Shown: positions 7,164-14,867, numbered from the stretch's first letter. The stretch: DNA of 16,203 nt from an uncultured Polaribacter sp. (GCA_937936695.1 CALHCK010000020.1:1-16203); one strand, 5' to 3'. The notes: generated by a model not told the origin, from the letters alone. Numbers and translations: made by a program.

Positions 7164-8822
7164 ATGTTTCCAAAAAAAGAACTTGCACAAATGGTTATTG
7201 CGGCATGTAATCAATTTAATATTGATACTGTTGTAATATCTCCAGGATCTAGAAATGCTCCGTTAACTATTGGTTTTTCTAATCATAAACACATTAAAGC
7301 ATTAAGTGTTGTAGATGAGCGTTGTGCTGCTTTTTTTGCATTAGGAATTGCACAACAAACTAAAAAACCTGTTGCGGTAGTGTGTACTTCTGGTTCTGCG
7401 TTATTAAATTATTATCCTGCTGTAGCAGAGGCTTTTTATAGCAACATTCCTTTAGTGGTAATTTCTGCTGATAGGCCTAAACATTTAATAGATATAGGTG
7501 ATGGGCAAACAATTAGGCAAGAAGGTGTTTTTAAAAATCATATTTTGTTTTCTGCCAACCTCATAGAAAATGCAAAATTTAAAACTAAGAATGCTCAGTT
7601 AATAGGTGAAGCGTTACAGGTTGCAATTTCTAAGCAAGGGCCTGTGCATATAAATGTTCCGTTTGATGAACCTTTGTATGAAACGGTATCAGAATTAACA
7701 GCATTTAATTTTCCTCATATTTCTTTAAGTTCTTTAGATAATGCACAAATAGATTATAAAAGTTTATCTAATATTTGGAATAATGCTTCTAAAAAAATGA
7801 TTTTAGTTGGGGTAAATTACCCTGATAAAGAATTACATAATTTAATTGATACTTATGCTGAAGATGATTCAGTATTAATATTAACAGAAACTACCTCTAA
7901 TTTATACCATAGCAAAGCAATAAACTCTATAGATCAATTAATTTTTTCTTTAGAAGCAGGAGAGTTTGATGATTTAAAACCAGAAATTCTTATAACTTTT
8001 GGAGGTATGGTAGTTTCTAAAAGGATAAAAAAGTTTTTAAGGGATTATGCGCCAAAGCATCATTGGAATATAGATGCAAGAAAAGCCACCAATACCTTTT
8101 TTTGCTTGTCTGAATTTATACAAACTACACCTGTAGATTTTTTTAATCAGTTTACTCAATATACAGTGCCTGTAAAAAGTAAATATCAAAAAAAATGGTT
8201 AGCAATAAGAAATAAAAGAAGGCAAAAACATGAGGCATATTTTAAAAAATTACAACATTCAGATTTTAAAGTTTTTGAACAAGTTGTTAAAAGTTTACCT
8301 AATGACATAAACTTGCAAATAAGTAATAGTTCTATTATTAGGTATGCACAATTGTTTACATTAAATAATACATTTAAAGTGTTTTGTAATAGAGGTACAA
8401 GTGGTATAGATGGTAGCACAAGTACTGCAATAGGAGCAGCGTTTGCAAGTAAAAATCAAACTGTTTTTATTACAGGAGATTTGAGTTTTTTTTATGATAG
8501 CAATGCTTTATGGAATACAAATATACCAAGTAGTTTTAGAATTATTTTAATAAATAATGCAGGAGGAGGTATTTTTAAAATAATACCAGGACCAGGTACT
8601 ACGAATGCAGCATCCTATTTTGAAACCCCTCATAATTTAACAGCAGACTATTTGTGTAAAATGTATGGTTTTGGTTATCAAAAAGCAGCATCTACAGCAG
8701 AATTAGAAACTGAATTAGTAGATTTTTACAAGGTGTCTGAACAACCAAAAATCTTGGAAGTTTTTACTCCAAGTACAGAAAATGATTTAGTTTTAAAAGA
8801 ATATTTTAAATATATAAAATAA
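7164..8822 (+). CDS. menD: SEPHCHC synthase (2-succinyl-5-enolpyruvyl-6-hydroxy-3-cyclohexene-1-carboxylate synthase)
   Basis: Thiamine diphosphate enzyme of menaquinone biosynthesis, joining 2-oxoglutarate (with loss of CO2) to isochorismate. The N-terminal Pyr domain has SPGSRNAPL (26-34), the conserved E52 in VDERCAAFFALG that activates the cofactor, and TSGSALLNYYPAVAEA (75-90). ADRPKHL and GDGQTIRQ (112-119) are typical MenD segments. The C-terminal PP domain has NRGTSGIDGSTSTAIG (409-424) and the cofactor-binding stretch GDLSFFYDSNALW to NNAGGG (438-469). The length of 552 residues is normal. The stop codon shares its last base with the ATG of the next gene (TAATG), so the downstream S1 protein is probably translated by coupling. 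menB, a later step of the same pathway, lies 1.7 kb downstream. Menaquinone is the usual respiratory quinone of Flavobacteriaceae, in keeping with this. Confidence 0.96.
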   Translation: MFPKKELAQMVIAACNQFNIDTVVISPGSRNAPLTIGFSNHKHIKALSVVDERCAAFFALGIAQQTKKPVAVVCTSGSALLNYYPAVAEAFYSNIPLVVISADRPKHLIDIGDGQTIRQEGVFKNHILFSANLIENAKFKTKNAQLIGEALQVAISKQGPVHINVPFDEPLYETVSELTAFNFPHISLSSLDNAQIDYKSLSNIWNNASKKMILVGVNYPDKELHNLIDTYAEDDSVLILTETTSNLYHSKAINSIDQLIFSLEAGEFDDLKPEILITFGGMVVSKRIKKFLRDYAPKHHWNIDARKATNTFFCLSEFIQTTPVDFFNQFTQYTVPVKSKYQKKWLAIRNKRRQKHEAYFKKLQHSDFKVFEQVVKSLPNDINLQISNSSIIRYAQLFTLNNTFKVFCNRGTSGIDGSTSTAIGAAFASKNQTVFITGDLSFFYDSNALWNTNIPSSFRIILINNAGGGIFKIIPGPGTTNAASYFETPHNLTADYLCKMYGFGYQKAASTAELETELVDFYKVSEQPKILEVFTPSTENDLVLKEYFKYIK

Positions 8823-9244
8823 TGGATTTACAAGAAGGAGATAAGGTGCAGTTAGTAATTGAAACAGAAACAGGTTTAGGATATACTGTTTTAATTAATG
8901 AAGAATTTGATGGGTTACTATTTAGAAGTGAAGTTTTTCAGGAATTGGAAGAAAACATGGAGGTTACCGGTTATATTAAAAAGATTAGAGAAGATGGTAA
9001 AATAGATGTTTCTTTAAGACCACAAGGTTTTAGAAACGTTATAGATACCGATGTAGCAAAAGTTTTAGAAAAGTTAGAAAAGAGTAGAGAAGGTTTTTTA
9101 TTGTTAACAGATAAAAGCTCTCCGGATGCTATTAGGTTTCATATGAAAATGAGTAAAAAAGCTTTTAAGAAAGCTGTTGGTAGTTTGTATAAGCAGAAGT
9201 TAATAGCTATTAAAGAAGATAGAATAGAGCTATTAAAAGCATAA
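8822..9244 (+). CDS. Short CvfB-like RNA-binding protein (one S1 domain plus winged helix)
   Basis: Predicted nucleic-acid-binding protein of 140 residues. Residues about 5-66 form an S1-like OB domain: GYTVLINEEFDGLLFRSEV, then GYIKKIREDGKIDVSLRPQG with the usual S1 ending. Residues about 75-138 match the CvfB C-terminal winged helix, with the characteristic LTDKSSPDAI and MSKKAFKKAVGSLYKQKLI. Typical CvfB proteins are about 280 residues with three S1-like domains before the winged helix, so this version keeps only the last S1 domain and the winged helix. It is not a 5' truncation that I can see: the ATG overlaps the menD stop and the menD frame occupies the DNA upstream. CvfB proteins are linked to RNA binding and gene regulation; the role here is unknown. 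The gene ends at a terminator shared with the convergent gene. Confidence 0.87.
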   Translation: MDLQEGDKVQLVIETETGLGYTVLINEEFDGLLFRSEVFQELEENMEVTGYIKKIREDGKIDVSLRPQGFRNVIDTDVAKVLEKLEKSREGFLLLTDKSSPDAIRFHMKMSKKAFKKAVGSLYKQKLIAIKEDRIELLKA

Positions 9245-9282
9245 AAAAAACCGATATAATTATTAAGTTATATCGGTTTTTT
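9245..9282. terminator. Bidirectional terminator between the S1 protein gene and the convergent secreted-protein gene
   Basis: Stem CCGATATAA (9251-9259) pairs perfectly with TTATATCGG (9268-9276) around an 8-nt loop. It is flanked by A6 (9245-9250) and T6 (9277-9282), which extend the pairing and give a T-run in either direction. The genes on both sides end at its edges. Confidence 0.9.
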
Positions 9283-9289
9283 AAATTTT

Positions 9290-10447
9290 TTATTGTCCGT
9301 TAATTCGTATAATATTTTCATAGAATTCATTGGCGTTAGGATCAGCAGGATCCATTTTTCCGTATCCTATTTTGTATTGTTTCAACGCCTTTTTCATTTG
9401 TCTTCCGGTTTCATAATACCTACCAATATAATAATCACCTAAAGGAGAGGTTGGGAATAACTTTAAAATCATCTTTCCAAACTCTAGTAAATGATCTCCG
9501 TTTTCTTTTTCAATAACAATTTTCTCAACAGCGTAAATATCTTTTTTTCTAATATCTAAGCTACTTCCAAATAAAAATTCAATTTCTAAATATTTGTTTT
9601 CTAAATAAGCAATAGCTTCTAAAGGAGATAAGTGTTTAATGCTTTTTTCAAATTCTTCTTTAGAAATAGGAGAGTAAATCTCAAAACTTTTATCCATTGC
9701 TCTAGGCAAAGCCTGACTCATTACAGAAATATTACTTAACGTTTTAATAGTGTCATTTAAAATATTAAAATTCTTCAAATCAACATTTTCTAAACGTTTT
9801 TGTAGCTTTCCTATTCTCTCTTGTTTTTTGTCAGAAAAAGAGGTAGCATTGTTAATGTATAGGTAAAAAGTATTGTCTTCGTTTAAAAATTTATTTAAAT
9901 TATATGACTGAAATTCTTGTTCTACATAATCAGAAAAAATAGGATTTATACAAATATATGAGTTGATAAAAGGTTTGTCTTCTTTTAAATAATGTGTAAT
10001 TAAGTTGGCAGAAGTACCTTCACCTATTAAAGAAATAAAAGGAGATGTTCTAAAATTACTTTCCATGTAGTAAATTAATTCATCTCTAATAAATTCATAA
10101 AAAGCAATATTATCCGCATTTAATTTACCATTTGTAATATTAAAGTAAGTGTCGTTTTTAATGGTTTTATCCATAGAAATACCTACAATAATTTGTTTAG
10201 GCGCCATGTCTTTGGCGGCATAGTATTTAGAGTTTGTTATGTAGTAGTTAAATAGATGTTCTGCATCAAAAACAACTGCTAAGGGGTAATTTTTTATACT
10301 ATCTTTTTTATAACCATCAGGTAAAAATATTTTTATATCTCTTTTAGTTTTTAAAACTTCTGATTGTAAATAGGTGCTCATTACTGTTTGCGAAAAAGCA
10401 GTAAAGCAAAAAAAGATAAATATTAGTGATATCGATTTCTTTATCAT
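9290..10447 (-). CDS. Secreted alpha/beta-hydrolase-fold protein of the putative esterase family, apparently lacking the catalytic triad, with C-terminal TPR-like tail
   Basis: 385 residues with a clear signal peptide (KK, then hydrophobic 5-18, likely cleavage after AFS before Q20; no lipobox), so it is exported. Residues about 25-260 look like the esterase D/IroE-like hydrolase fold: YLQSEVLKTKRDIKIFLPDGYKKDS, the strand AVVFDAEHLF, then QIIVGIS and a helix before the nucleophile elbow. The elbow reads LIGEGTSAN (140-148): where family members have GHS(x)GG, this has G142-E143-G144, so Gly replaces the nucleophile Ser. S146 two residues later is the only nearby alternative. The region matching the catalytic-His segment (usually DHxS or EHxS) reads SNISV (238-242), with Asn for His. 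Residues about 335-368 resemble a TPR helix pair (GDYYIGRYYETGRQ, ALKQYKIGYGK). A binding or structural role is therefore more likely than esterase activity. It interrupts the men block on the opposite strand. Confidence 0.83.
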   Translation of the reverse strand: MIKKSISLIFIFFCFTAFSQTVMSTYLQSEVLKTKRDIKIFLPDGYKKDSIKNYPLAVVFDAEHLFNYYITNSKYYAAKDMAPKQIIVGISMDKTIKNDTYFNITNGKLNADNIAFYEFIRDELIYYMESNFRTSPFISLIGEGTSANLITHYLKEDKPFINSYICINPIFSDYVEQEFQSYNLNKFLNEDNTFYLYINNATSFSDKKQERIGKLQKRLENVDLKNFNILNDTIKTLSNISVMSQALPRAMDKSFEIYSPISKEEFEKSIKHLSPLEAIAYLENKYLEIEFLFGSSLDIRKKDIYAVEKIVIEKENGDHLLEFGKMILKLFPTSPLGDYYIGRYYETGRQMKKALKQYKIGYGKMDPADPNANEFYENIIRINGQ

Positions 10448-10506
10448 AAATTTGAATTTTTTGTGACTAAAATTATACTATTTTTTTAAATAAGAGCTCT
10501 AAAATA

Positions 10507-10514
10507 CAAAATTA
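10507..10514 (-). promoter_or_regulatory. Weak -7 box candidate for the secreted hydrolase-like gene
   Basis: TAATTTTG on the minus strand fits TAnnTTTG and would give a leader of about 55 nt. It touches the first base of the divergent menB ATG, and no -33 TTG is seen. The 66-bp gap between the two divergent genes shows no better candidate for either direction. Confidence 0.28.
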
Positions 10515-11353
10515 TGACAAAACCTGAGTGGAAAGTTGTTAAAGAATACGAAGATATAACATATAAGAAATGCAATGGGGTGGCAAGAATAGCATTTAAC
10601 AGACCAAATGTTAGAAATGCATTTAGACCCAAAACAACATCTGAGCTGTATGATGCTTTTTATGATGCTAATGAAGATGTAAATATAGGTGTAGTATTAT
10701 TATCGGCCGAAGGACCAAGTACAAAAGACGGTGTTTATTCTTTTTGTTCTGGAGGAGATCAAAAGGCGAGAGGGCACCAAGGTTATGTTGGAGAAGATGG
10801 GTATCACAGATTAAATATTTTAGAAGTACAACGATTAATACGTTTTATGCCTAAAGCAGTAATTTGTGTAGTACCAGGTTGGGCTGTAGGTGGCGGTCAT
10901 AGTTTACATGTTGTTTGCGATTTAACGTTAGCCTCTAAAGAACACGCTATTTTTAAACAAACAGATGCAGATGTTACTTCTTTTGATGGAGGGTATGGAT
11001 CTGCGTATTTAGCAAAAATGGTTGGTCAAAAAAGAGCACGTGAAATTTTCTTTTTAGGTAGAAATTACTCTGCTCAAGAGGCTTATGAAATGGGAATGGT
11101 AAATGCGGTGATACCTCATGATGAATTAGAAAGTACAGCTTACGAATGGGCGCAAGAAATTTTAGCAAAATCACCAACATCAATAAAAATGTTAAAATTT
11201 GCGATGAATTTAACTGATGATGGTATGGTAGGACAGCAAGTTTTTGCAGGAGAAGCTACACGTTTAGCTTACATGACGGAAGAAGCAAAAGAAGGTAGAG
11301 ATGCATTTTTAGAAAAACGAGCACCTAATTTCCCTAAAAAATGGATTCCTTAG
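10514..11353 (+). CDS. menB: 1,4-dihydroxy-2-naphthoyl-CoA synthase
   Basis: Crotonase-fold enzyme that closes the second ring of the naphthoquinone from o-succinylbenzoyl-CoA in menaquinone synthesis. Residues seen: AFRPKTTSELYDAF (36-49), oxyanion-hole segment FCSGGDQKARG (77-87), PGWAVGGGHSLH (121-132), QTDADVTSFDGGYGSAYLAK (149-168) with D158 matching the catalytic Asp of the SFDGG motif, and the C-terminal GEATRLAYMTEEAKEGRDAF, where Y253 matches the Tyr contributed to the active site. D151 sits where bicarbonate-dependent (type I) enzymes such as E. coli MenB have Gly, so this should be the bicarbonate-independent type II, as in Mycobacterium tuberculosis. The length of 279 residues is normal. 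It is separated from menD and the S1 gene by an opposite-strand gene and so needs its own promoter, which I cannot identify. Confidence 0.96.
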   Translation: MTKPEWKVVKEYEDITYKKCNGVARIAFNRPNVRNAFRPKTTSELYDAFYDANEDVNIGVVLLSAEGPSTKDGVYSFCSGGDQKARGHQGYVGEDGYHRLNILEVQRLIRFMPKAVICVVPGWAVGGGHSLHVVCDLTLASKEHAIFKQTDADVTSFDGGYGSAYLAKMVGQKRAREIFFLGRNYSAQEAYEMGMVNAVIPHDELESTAYEWAQEILAKSPTSIKMLKFAMNLTDDGMVGQQVFAGEATRLAYMTEEAKEGRDAFLEKRAPNFPKKWIP

Positions 11354-11418
11354 AAAACTTTTTTAGTGATTTAAAAATAATGAAGTTGTTTATAAAATAG
11401 ATTAATATTTACATAAAA

Positions 11419-12288
11419 ATGAAACCACAAGTTGTTACTTTTTTAATAAAATGTCCAGATCAAAAAGGTTTGGTAGCAAAAATTACTAGTTTCTTTTTTG
11501 AAAAAGGATTTAATATTTTAAGTTGTCAGCAATACGTAAATGCTATAGAAAATACGTATTTTATGAGAATTCGTTTAAGTGCAGAGGGTACCAATATCAG
11601 TAAAAAAGAATTAGAAAATAGTTTTTTAGAACTGGCAACTCCCTTAAACTTTAAATGGTCTGTTAATTATGACGGAAAGAAAAAAAATGTAGCCATTATG
11701 GTGTCTCACACAAGTCATAATTTATATGATTTATTGCAAAGGCATAAAGAAGGTACCTTAAATTGTAACGTTAAAATGATTATTAGTAATCATGATAAGT
11801 TGAGGTATATTGCAGATATGTTTGATATTCCTTATTATCATTTACCAATAACCAAAGAAACAAAACAAGCACAAGAAGCGCAAGTAATAGAATTGTTAGA
11901 TTCGCATGAAGTAGATTTGGTTGTAATGGCAAGGTATATGCAAATTTTATCATCTAAATTTATAAATCATTATTCAGAAAGAATTATAAATATTCACCAC
12001 TCTTTTTTACCAGCTTTTCAAGGAGCTAATCCTTATAAAAGAGCCTACGAAAGAGGGGTTAAATTAATAGGTGCCACAGCTCATTATGCAACAGAAGATT
12101 TAGATGAAGGACCAATTATAGAACAAAATGTAGAACCAGTTACACACGAAAGTACTTTAGAAAATTTAAAAAGAATAGGTGCAGATATAGAAAGATTGGT
12201 TTTAGCAAAAGCAGTAAAATGTCATTTAAATAACCAAATAATTGTTTCTGGTAATAGAGCAATTGTTTTTCCGGAGGCAGGAGAGTAA
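11419..12288 (+). CDS. purU: Formyltetrahydrofolate deformylase
   Basis: Hydrolyses 10-formyltetrahydrofolate to tetrahydrofolate and formate, supplying formate for PurT and balancing one-carbon pools. The N-terminal ACT domain (about 4-85) begins FLIKCPDQKGLVAKITSFFF. The catalytic formyltransferase-fold domain follows from KKNVAIMVSHTSHNLYDLL (88-106), with the PurU-typical SNHDKLR (123-129). The catalytic triad shared with GAR transformylase is N191 and H193 in NIHHSFLPAF and D229 in EDLDEGPII. VMARYMQILS (169-178) is another PurU hallmark. The length of 289 residues is normal (about 280-290). It begins 65 bp after menB with no terminator visible between them, and the FAHD1-like gene follows after only 19 bp, so purU and that gene are probably co-transcribed. 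Confidence 0.96.
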   Translation: MKPQVVTFLIKCPDQKGLVAKITSFFFEKGFNILSCQQYVNAIENTYFMRIRLSAEGTNISKKELENSFLELATPLNFKWSVNYDGKKKNVAIMVSHTSHNLYDLLQRHKEGTLNCNVKMIISNHDKLRYIADMFDIPYYHLPITKETKQAQEAQVIELLDSHEVDLVVMARYMQILSSKFINHYSERIINIHHSFLPAFQGANPYKRAYERGVKLIGATAHYATEDLDEGPIIEQNVEPVTHESTLENLKRIGADIERLVLAKAVKCHLNNQIIVSGNRAIVFPEAGE

Positions 12289-12307
12289 AATAATTTATCA
12301 TTAAAAA

Positions 12308-12916
12308 ATGAAAATAATTTGCATTGGGCGCAATTACGCAACACATATAGAAGAATTAGAAAACGAGAAACCAGAGAGTCCTATTATTTTTTTAAAGCCA
12401 GATTCTGCAATTTTGCCAAGAAAAAACCCTTTTTTTATACCTCCTTTTTCTAATGAAGTGCATTATGAAGTAGAGGTATTGGTTAAAATAAATAAAGTAG
12501 GGAAGCATATAGCAGCAAAGTTTGCTCATAAATATTATGATGAAATTGGTTTGGGTATTGATTTTACAGCTAGAGATGTACAAGCTAAATGCAAAGAAAA
12601 AGGTTTACCATGGGAAAAAGCGAAAGCTTTTGACGGAAGTGCCGTTGTTGGTGAATTTTATGCTAAAGAAAATTTTGATTTAGAAAATTTACAGTTTCAG
12701 TTAATTAAAAATAAAGAAATTGTACAAGATGGCAATACCAATGCAATGCTTTGGAAAATTGATGAGTTAATTGCCTATATTTCTCAGTATTTTACTTTAA
12801 AGAAAGGAGATATTATTTATACAGGAACCCCTGCAGGAGTTGGGAAAGTATCTGAAAATGATGTTTTAATAGGTAAATTAGACGGAAAAGAAGCTTTTAA
12901 CATAAAAGTAAAATAA
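12308..12916 (+). CDS. FAHD1-like fumarylacetoacetate hydrolase family enzyme
   Basis: Cytoplasmic metal-dependent C-C bond hydrolase or decarboxylase. The sequence resembles FAHD1 (acylpyruvase / oxaloacetate decarboxylase) more than true fumarylacetoacetase. It has GRNYATHIEEL (7-17), with H13 and E16 at the spacing of the FAHD1 catalytic His-Glu pair. Metal ligands are E54 and E56 (HYEVEV) and D85 (GIDFTARD). CKEKGLPWEKAKAF (95-108) carries K106, placed as the FAHD1 lysine. The closing loop is TGTPAGVG (172-179). The length of 202 residues is short but typical for the single-domain branch. Possible substrates are acylpyruvates or oxaloacetate; a hydratase or isomerase role cannot be excluded. 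It follows purU by 19 bp. About 120 bp of gene-free DNA follows, containing the cinA promoter candidate. Confidence 0.92.
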   Translation: MKIICIGRNYATHIEELENEKPESPIIFLKPDSAILPRKNPFFIPPFSNEVHYEVEVLVKINKVGKHIAAKFAHKYYDEIGLGIDFTARDVQAKCKEKGLPWEKAKAFDGSAVVGEFYAKENFDLENLQFQLIKNKEIVQDGNTNAMLWKIDELIAYISQYFTLKKGDIIYTGTPAGVGKVSENDVLIGKLDGKEAFNIKVK

Positions 12917-13007
12917 TTTATTAAATCTGTTTTAGTACTTAGATATATCAACCTTAATAAAAGATAACTTAGATAGCATAGGTTTAAATATATAAGGTTT
13001 GGGCTTG

Positions 13008-13015
13008 TATCTTTG
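13008..13015 (+). promoter_or_regulatory. Candidate -7 box for cinA
   Basis: TATCTTTG is a full match to TAnnTTTG and lies 21 bp before the cinA ATG, giving a very short leader. No clear TTG lies 17-23 bp upstream; GGTTT at 12981-12985 is the nearest weak partner. Confidence 0.5.
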
Positions 13016-13036
13016 ATTTTAAAAAACAAAAGTTAG

Positions 13037-14278
13037 ATGAATGCAGAGATTATAACAATAGGGGATGAGATTTTAATTGGTCAGATAGTAGATACTAATT
13101 CGCAGTGGATTGGTCAAGAATTGAATAAAATAGGAGTCTCGGTATATCAAATAACATCAATACAAGATGATAGGCAACATATTTTAAATGCTTTTAAAGA
13201 AGCGCAAGAACGTGTAGATATTGTTATAATTACTGGCGGTTTAGGACCTACAAAAGATGATATCACCAAAAAAACAATTGCAGAATTTTTTAAAGATGAT
13301 GAGATTGTAGAATATCCGGAAGTGATAGCGCATATAAAAGCGTTGTTTAAAAAATCCAATCATCCTTTTAAAGAAATACAGAAAACTCAGGCACAAATAC
13401 CCTCTAAGGCAACTTTATTAATGAATGATTATGGAACTGCACCAGGAATGTGGTTTTATGAAAATAATACTGTTTTTGTTTCTTTACCAGGTGTGCCTTA
13501 TGAGATGAAAGGCTTGATAAAAAATAAAGTACTACCAAAAATTCAGCAACAATTTAAATTGCCATTTATAATGCATAAAACTATTATGACATTTGGGCAA
13601 GGAGAAAGTACAATTGCTGAAAGAATTGCAGATTTTGAAGATAATTTACCAAGTTATATAAAATTAGCTTATTTGCCATCTTTTGGTAAAGTAAGATTGC
13701 GTTTGTCTGCTAAAGGAATTGATAAAGCAATTTTAGAAGCAGAATTAAACCAAAAAGTAGCAGAAGTATATAATTTGATTCCTGAAATTATTTCTGGATT
13801 AGATGACAATAGCTCTTTAGAAAAAAGTATTGGTAATTTATTAGTTAAAAGAAAACAAACTATTTGTACAGCAGAAAGCTTAACAGGTGGTAAAATAGCC
13901 TCTAAAATGGTTGCGGTACAAGGTGCATCGGCTTATTTTAAAGGAAGTATTGTTGCTTATACAGCAGCAACAAAAATAAATCTATTAGGTGTTTCTGAAG
14001 ATATAATTAAAAAAAATACAGTAGTAAGTAAAGAAGTGGCTTTAGAAATGGCAAGAGGAGCAAAAGAAAAACTAGCTACAAATTATGCAATTGCAGTTAC
14101 AGGAAATGCTGGACCAACTACAGATAATAATACAAAAGATGTAGGTATTGTTTATATTGCTTTAGTTTCTGATAATAACGAGTTTGTTGGTGAATTTAAT
14201 TTTGGGCAACCAAGAGAAAAAGTAATTAATAGAACGGTTAGTAAAGCTTTTGAACTGTTGCAAAAAGAAATTATTTAA
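13037..14278 (+). CDS. cinA: CinA: molybdopterin-binding-like domain fused to nicotinamide-nucleotide amidase
   Basis: Bifunctional pyridine-nucleotide salvage protein. The N-terminal domain (about 3-170, MoCF/COG1058 type) has IITIGDEILIGQIVDTNSQWI (5-25) and GGLGPTKDD (67-75), and is associated with ADP-ribose pyrophosphatase activity. A middle linker domain follows (about 175-250). The C-terminal PncC domain (about 260-413), with TAESLTGG (278-285) and TGNAGPTTD (355-363), deamidates NMN to nicotinic acid mononucleotide. The length of 413 residues matches the full two-domain form. TGNAGP carries Asn where TGIAGP is more usual; the glycines and proline are kept, so I assume activity is retained. 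The name refers to competence induction in streptococci, and nothing here suggests a competence locus. The stop is 88 bp before rpmB, whose promoter fills that gap. Confidence 0.95.
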   Translation: MNAEIITIGDEILIGQIVDTNSQWIGQELNKIGVSVYQITSIQDDRQHILNAFKEAQERVDIVIITGGLGPTKDDITKKTIAEFFKDDEIVEYPEVIAHIKALFKKSNHPFKEIQKTQAQIPSKATLLMNDYGTAPGMWFYENNTVFVSLPGVPYEMKGLIKNKVLPKIQQQFKLPFIMHKTIMTFGQGESTIAERIADFEDNLPSYIKLAYLPSFGKVRLRLSAKGIDKAILEAELNQKVAEVYNLIPEIISGLDDNSSLEKSIGNLLVKRKQTICTAESLTGGKIASKMVAVQGASAYFKGSIVAYTAATKINLLGVSEDIIKKNTVVSKEVALEMARGAKEKLATNYAIAVTGNAGPTTDNNTKDVGIVYIALVSDNNEFVGEFNFGQPREKVINRTVSKAFELLQKEII

Positions 14279-14295
14279 AAATTCATAAAATTATT

Positions 14296-14326
14296 TTGTT
14301 CAATAGTCTAATTATTTGTAGATTTG
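14296..14326 (+). promoter_or_regulatory. Promoter of the rpmB-rpmG-DUF4295 operon
   Basis: TTG at 14296-14298 (within TTTTG) and TAGATTTG at 14319-14326 are 20 bp apart, an almost ideal Bacteroidota promoter. The predicted start near 14331 gives a leader of about 36 nt before the rpmB ATG at 14367. Confidence 0.75.
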
Positions 14327-14366
14327 CACCTCGTTTAGAGATAACACTATAAATACTGTCGAAAAG

Positions 14367-14606
14367 ATGTCTAGAGTTTGTGAATTAACAGGTAAGAAAG
14401 CAATGGTTGGAAACAACGTTTCTCATGCTTTAAATAGAACAAAAAGGAAGTTTGACGCTAATTTAATGACAAAGCGTTTTTACATTCCAGAAGAAGATAA
14501 ATGGATTACTTTAAAAGTATCTGCTTCTGCATTAAAAAATATTAATAAGAAAGGAATTTCTGCAGTTATAAAAGAAGCGAAAGCTAACGGATTTTTAACT
14601 AAATAA
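14367..14606 (+). CDS. rpmB: Large-subunit ribosomal protein L28 (bL28)
   Basis: Component of the 50S subunit, 79 residues. The family signature is clear: SRVCELTGKKAMVGNNVSHA (2-21), then LNRTKRKFDANL, and KWITLKVSASALKNINKKGI near the C-terminus. CELTGKK keeps a single Cys rather than the zinc-binding CxxC pairs of some L28 forms. The start is preceded by GAAAAG and has no strong Shine-Dalgarno sequence. It is the first gene of a three-gene operon; rpmG starts 27 bp downstream. Confidence 0.97.
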   Translation: MSRVCELTGKKAMVGNNVSHALNRTKRKFDANLMTKRFYIPEEDKWITLKVSASALKNINKKGISAVIKEAKANGFLTK

Positions 14607-14633
14607 GCTTAAGCATTTTAAAATTTTATAAAA

Positions 14634-14816
14634 ATGGCAAAAAAAGGTAACAGAGTTCAGGTAATTTTAGAATGTACAGAGCATAAAGCTTCTGGTAAAC
14701 CAGGTACATCTAGATACATTACAACTAAGAACAAAAAGAACACTCCGGATAGAATAGAAATTAAGAAATTTAATTCTATTTTAAACAAAATGACTGTTCA
14801 TAAAGAAATTAAATAA
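14634..14816 (+). CDS. rpmG: Large-subunit ribosomal protein L33 (bL33)
   Basis: 50S subunit protein of 60 residues. Signature: AKKGNRVQVILECTEHKASG (2-21), then SRYITTKNKKNTPDRIEIKKFN (26-47) and a C-terminal HKEIK. Only one Cys (C14) is present and the CxxC pairs of zinc-binding L33 are absent, so this is the zinc-independent (C-) form. It sits between rpmB and the DUF4295 gene, as usual in Bacteroidota. An A-rich tract precedes the ATG without a Shine-Dalgarno sequence. Confidence 0.96.
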   Translation: MAKKGNRVQVILECTEHKASGKPGTSRYITTKNKKNTPDRIEIKKFNSILNKMTVHKEIK

Positions 14817-14867
14817 TTTAAATATCTAGAACTCAGAATAGAGCACATAGATTAAAAACATTAGACA

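Noticed and set aside
13037..14278. Competence or DNA-uptake locus because of the cinA name
   Set aside because: CinA in most bacteria is a pyridine-nucleotide salvage enzyme. No recA, com or pilus genes accompany it here.
14634..14816. Zinc-dependent (C+) form of L33
   Set aside because: Only one Cys is present, so the paired CxxC motifs needed for zinc are missing.
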